A DNA stretch of 6,548 nt, taken from contig JAJXUY010000090.1 in NCBI GenBank assembly GCA_021782525.1, positions 1 to 6,548 on the forward strand, in the 5' to 3' direction. The translations under genes were made by a program, and so were the position numbers. The DNA is from Acidobacteriota bacterium (GTDB lineage Bacteria; Acidobacteriota; Thermoanaerobaculia; Thermoanaerobaculales; Thermoanaerobaculaceae). The notes below the pieces were generated by a model, which saw only the letters and a program-made list of their open reading frames with translations, ran no database searches and was not told the DNA's origin. Of the stretch, positions 5,097 to 6,548 are shown in pieces; the stretch's first letter is position 1; each line of letters opens with the position of its first letter.

Positions 5097-6335
5097 ATGG
5101 GAGCCCCGCCGACCACCTTCGTCCACGTGCTGCCGGGCGCGGCCACGGCGGCCGTGGGGGCGTGGGTTCGCAGCGGCTCCGCGCACGAGGACGCCGGCGA
5201 GGCCGGCATCACGCACCTGCTCGAGCACCTCCTGCTGCGGCGCTGCGGCGAGCGGAGCCCCGAGGCGATCGCCGAGCTGATCGATTCCCTCGGCGGCGCG
5301 GTGGACGCCTTCACCACCCACGAGGCGTGCGCCGTGACCGCCCACGTCCCTGCGGAGCGGTTCGCCGACGCGCTCGACCTCGTGCTCGACGCCGTGTTTC
5401 GCCCCCGCCTGCGCGCGGACGAGGTCGAGCTCGAGCGCAGCGTCGTCGCCGCCGAGTTCGACCTCGTCCAGGACTCGCCCGCGGAGGTGGTCGCCGAAAA
5501 CGCGCTCGCCGCCTGCTGGGGCGATCACCCGTTGGCGCGCCCCGTTCTCGGTCGCCGCGAGGTGGTCGAACGCCTGGGTGCGGGCGACCTCGAACGCTTC
5601 CACCGGGCGCGGTTCACGCCGGCCAACCTGCTGCTCGTCGCGGTCGGTCCGGTGGACGAGGCCCGCATCCGCCGGCAGGTCGCGAGCCTGGATTGCCCCG
5701 GCGGGCCGCCGCCGCCGCTCGCCGCGCCGCACTGGCGGCGAGGGGTGACCGTCGAGGAACGCGACGGGCTCGAGCAGGTCTACGCCAACCTCGTGCTCCC
5801 GGCGCTGGCGGCCGGCGATCCCGAGGCGTTCACTCTCGGGGTGCTGAACCAGCTTCTCGGCGGCGGCGCGTCGAGTCGACTGTTCCGCGAGCTGCGGGAC
5901 AGGCTGGGGCTGGTGTACGACGTGGGGAGCTCGCTGTTCGAGGCGGGAGCGGCGGGCGTGCTCGAGGTGACGTTCTCGGCGCCGGTGCGGCAGATCGGTG
6001 CGTGCTGGGACGCGGCGTTCGGGGTGCTCGGGGACGTGGCTACCGGGCGGATCAGCGACGCCGAGGTTCACCTGGCGCGGCAAGCGCTGGCGGCCAGCGT
6101 CGTGCTCGGGGCGGAGGGGACCGACGCGCTGCTCGAGGCGCACGCCGCCGAGCTCATGGCCCGCTCGCGCCCGTTCGACGCCGCCGCGGTCCGGCGCGAG
6201 CTGGAAGAGGTGACACCGGAGCGGGTGCGCGCGCTGGCGGCCAGGGTGGTGCACCTGGAAGCGCTCGCCGGCGCCGTGTGTGGCCCCGCGGCCGGCCTCC
6301 GCCTGCCCGAGGCCGTGTCGCGGAGGGTCGCGTGA
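5097..6335 (+). CDS. M16 family zinc metallopeptidase (M16B-like, processing-peptidase type)
   Basis: 412 residues, a usual length for single-chain M16B peptidases, which generally work as dimers. No signal peptide is visible, so it is probably cytoplasmic. The N-terminal half contains the inverted zinc motif H40-L-L-E43-H44, with E43 as catalytic base, and the distal ligand is likely E120 in 'RSVVAAEFDL', close to the 76-residue spacing of the family. 'FTTHEACAVTAHVP' (72-85) and 'HPLARPVLGRREVVERL' (144-160) are typical of the first domain. The second half keeps the core 'LNQLLGGGASSRLFRELRDRLGLVYDV' region (250-276), including the Arg/Tyr segment that contacts substrate. All three metal ligands are present, so it should be active. 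The N-terminus is a little short: the usual 'NG' strand before the first sheet is mostly missing. ATG 5097 is the only sensible start, and it lacks a ribosome site. The natural substrate is not known. Dut follows with a 4-bp overlap. Confidence 0.9.
   Translation: MGAPPTTFVHVLPGAATAAVGAWVRSGSAHEDAGEAGITHLLEHLLLRRCGERSPEAIAELIDSLGGAVDAFTTHEACAVTAHVPAERFADALDLVLDAVFRPRLRADEVELERSVVAAEFDLVQDSPAEVVAENALAACWGDHPLARPVLGRREVVERLGAGDLERFHRARFTPANLLLVAVGPVDEARIRRQVASLDCPGGPPPPLAAPHWRRGVTVEERDGLEQVYANLVLPALAAGDPEAFTLGVLNQLLGGGASSRLFRELRDRLGLVYDVGSSLFEAGAAGVLEVTFSAPVRQIGACWDAAFGVLGDVATGRISDAEVHLARQALAASVVLGAEGTDALLEAHAAELMARSRPFDAAAVRRELEEVTPERVRALAARVVHLEALAGAVCGPAAGLRLPEAVSRRVA
6322..6326 (+). promoter_or_regulatory. 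Shine-Dalgarno of dut
   Basis: GGAGG with a 5-nt spacer to GTG 6332, inside the end of the peptidase gene. It fixes the dut start at the GTGA overlap and suggests coupled translation. Confidence 0.65.
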
Positions 6336-6548
6336 GCGCGGACGTCGTCGTCGCCGTGCTCCGGCTGCCGCACGGGGAGGGGTTGCCGTTGCCCCGCTTC
6401 GCCACGGCCGGCGCGGCGGGGGCGGACGTGGCGGCCGCGGTGGAGTCGGAGCTCGTGCTCGCCCCGATGGAGCGCCGGGCGGTTCCGACCGGCCTCGTGC
6501 TTGCCGTGCCTCCAGGGTACGAGGTGCAGGTGCGGCCCCGCTCCGGCC
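6332..6548 (+). CDS. dut: dUTP diphosphatase (dUTPase), N-terminal part (3' truncated by window)
   Basis: The first 72 residues are present, about half of the usual 145-150. Trimeric dUTPases hydrolyse dUTP to dUMP and pyrophosphate, which keeps uracil out of DNA and supplies the dTMP precursor. Motif I is seen as AGAAGADVAA (26-35), where the family has A-G-x-D-L/V. The strand block 'RRAVPTGLVLAVPPGYEVQV' (48-67) leads into motif II, RPRSG (68-72), whose Ser and Arg contact the phosphates. The remaining motifs, including the uracil-binding hairpin, lie beyond the window. The start is GTG 6332, overlapping the peptidase stop (GTGA) with a GGAGG site. It is probably co-transcribed with the M16 peptidase. 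No functional link between the two is evident from the sequence. Confidence 0.93.
   Translation, partial: MSADVVVAVLRLPHGEGLPLPRFATAGAAGADVAAAVESELVLAPMERRAVPTGLVLAVPPGYEVQVRPRSG

Noticed and set aside
4941..6254. Antisense open frame (437 codons) opposite the M16 peptidase
   Set aside because: The same composition effect. The + strand frame has a complete set of M16 motifs, and the antisense product shows no domain.

Overview
The window is a GC-rich, tightly packed stretch of bacterial chromosome with every gene on the + strand. The first three quarters encode the envelope part of a type IV pilus / type II secretion-like machine. In order: the 3' end of a PilO/GspM-like inner-membrane protein, a PilP/GspC-like protein with a polyproline linker, a lipoprotein secretin (GspD/PilQ family) with a cohesin-like C-terminal domain, and three pseudopilin genes. 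The last quarter holds an M16-family zinc peptidase and the 5' part of dut (dUTPase). The hybrid layout (PilO/PilP-type proteins, a secretin carrying a cohesin-like domain, a run of GspG-like pseudopilins) and the composition fit Acidobacteriota best. That is an inference from gene content, and other GC-rich deep-branching phyla are not excluded.

Layout. From 1 to 3850 the genes overlap by a few bases or abut, so they are probably translationally coupled in one operon. The periplasmic domain of the PilP/GspC-like protein is expected to contact the N0 domain of the secretin. The secretin forms the outer-membrane channel, and the pseudopilins form the short filament that works inside it. The ATPase, the platform protein and the PilM/PilN partners are not in view and are probably upstream or elsewhere.

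The most unusual part is 3853-4502. The second and third pseudopilin genes each begin with a very long leader (about 48 and 37-51 residues) before the class III signal-peptide site. DNA for these leaders is built largely from four different arrays of 7-bp tandem repeats. Seven is not a multiple of three, so a change of one unit would alter the frame. Two of the arrays (4391-4418 and 4468-4502) are imperfect inverted copies of each other. The third pseudopilin also lacks the conserved Glu at +5, as GspK-type tip pseudopilins do.

After a 55-bp gap containing an extended -10-like element only 9 bp from the next start codon, a second unit begins: an M16 peptidase with an intact HxxEH motif, overlapped by 4 bp by dut, which runs off the window. 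No RNA genes, insertion sequences, CRISPR arrays or convincing intrinsic terminators were seen. No stretch longer than about 60 bases is without a gene.
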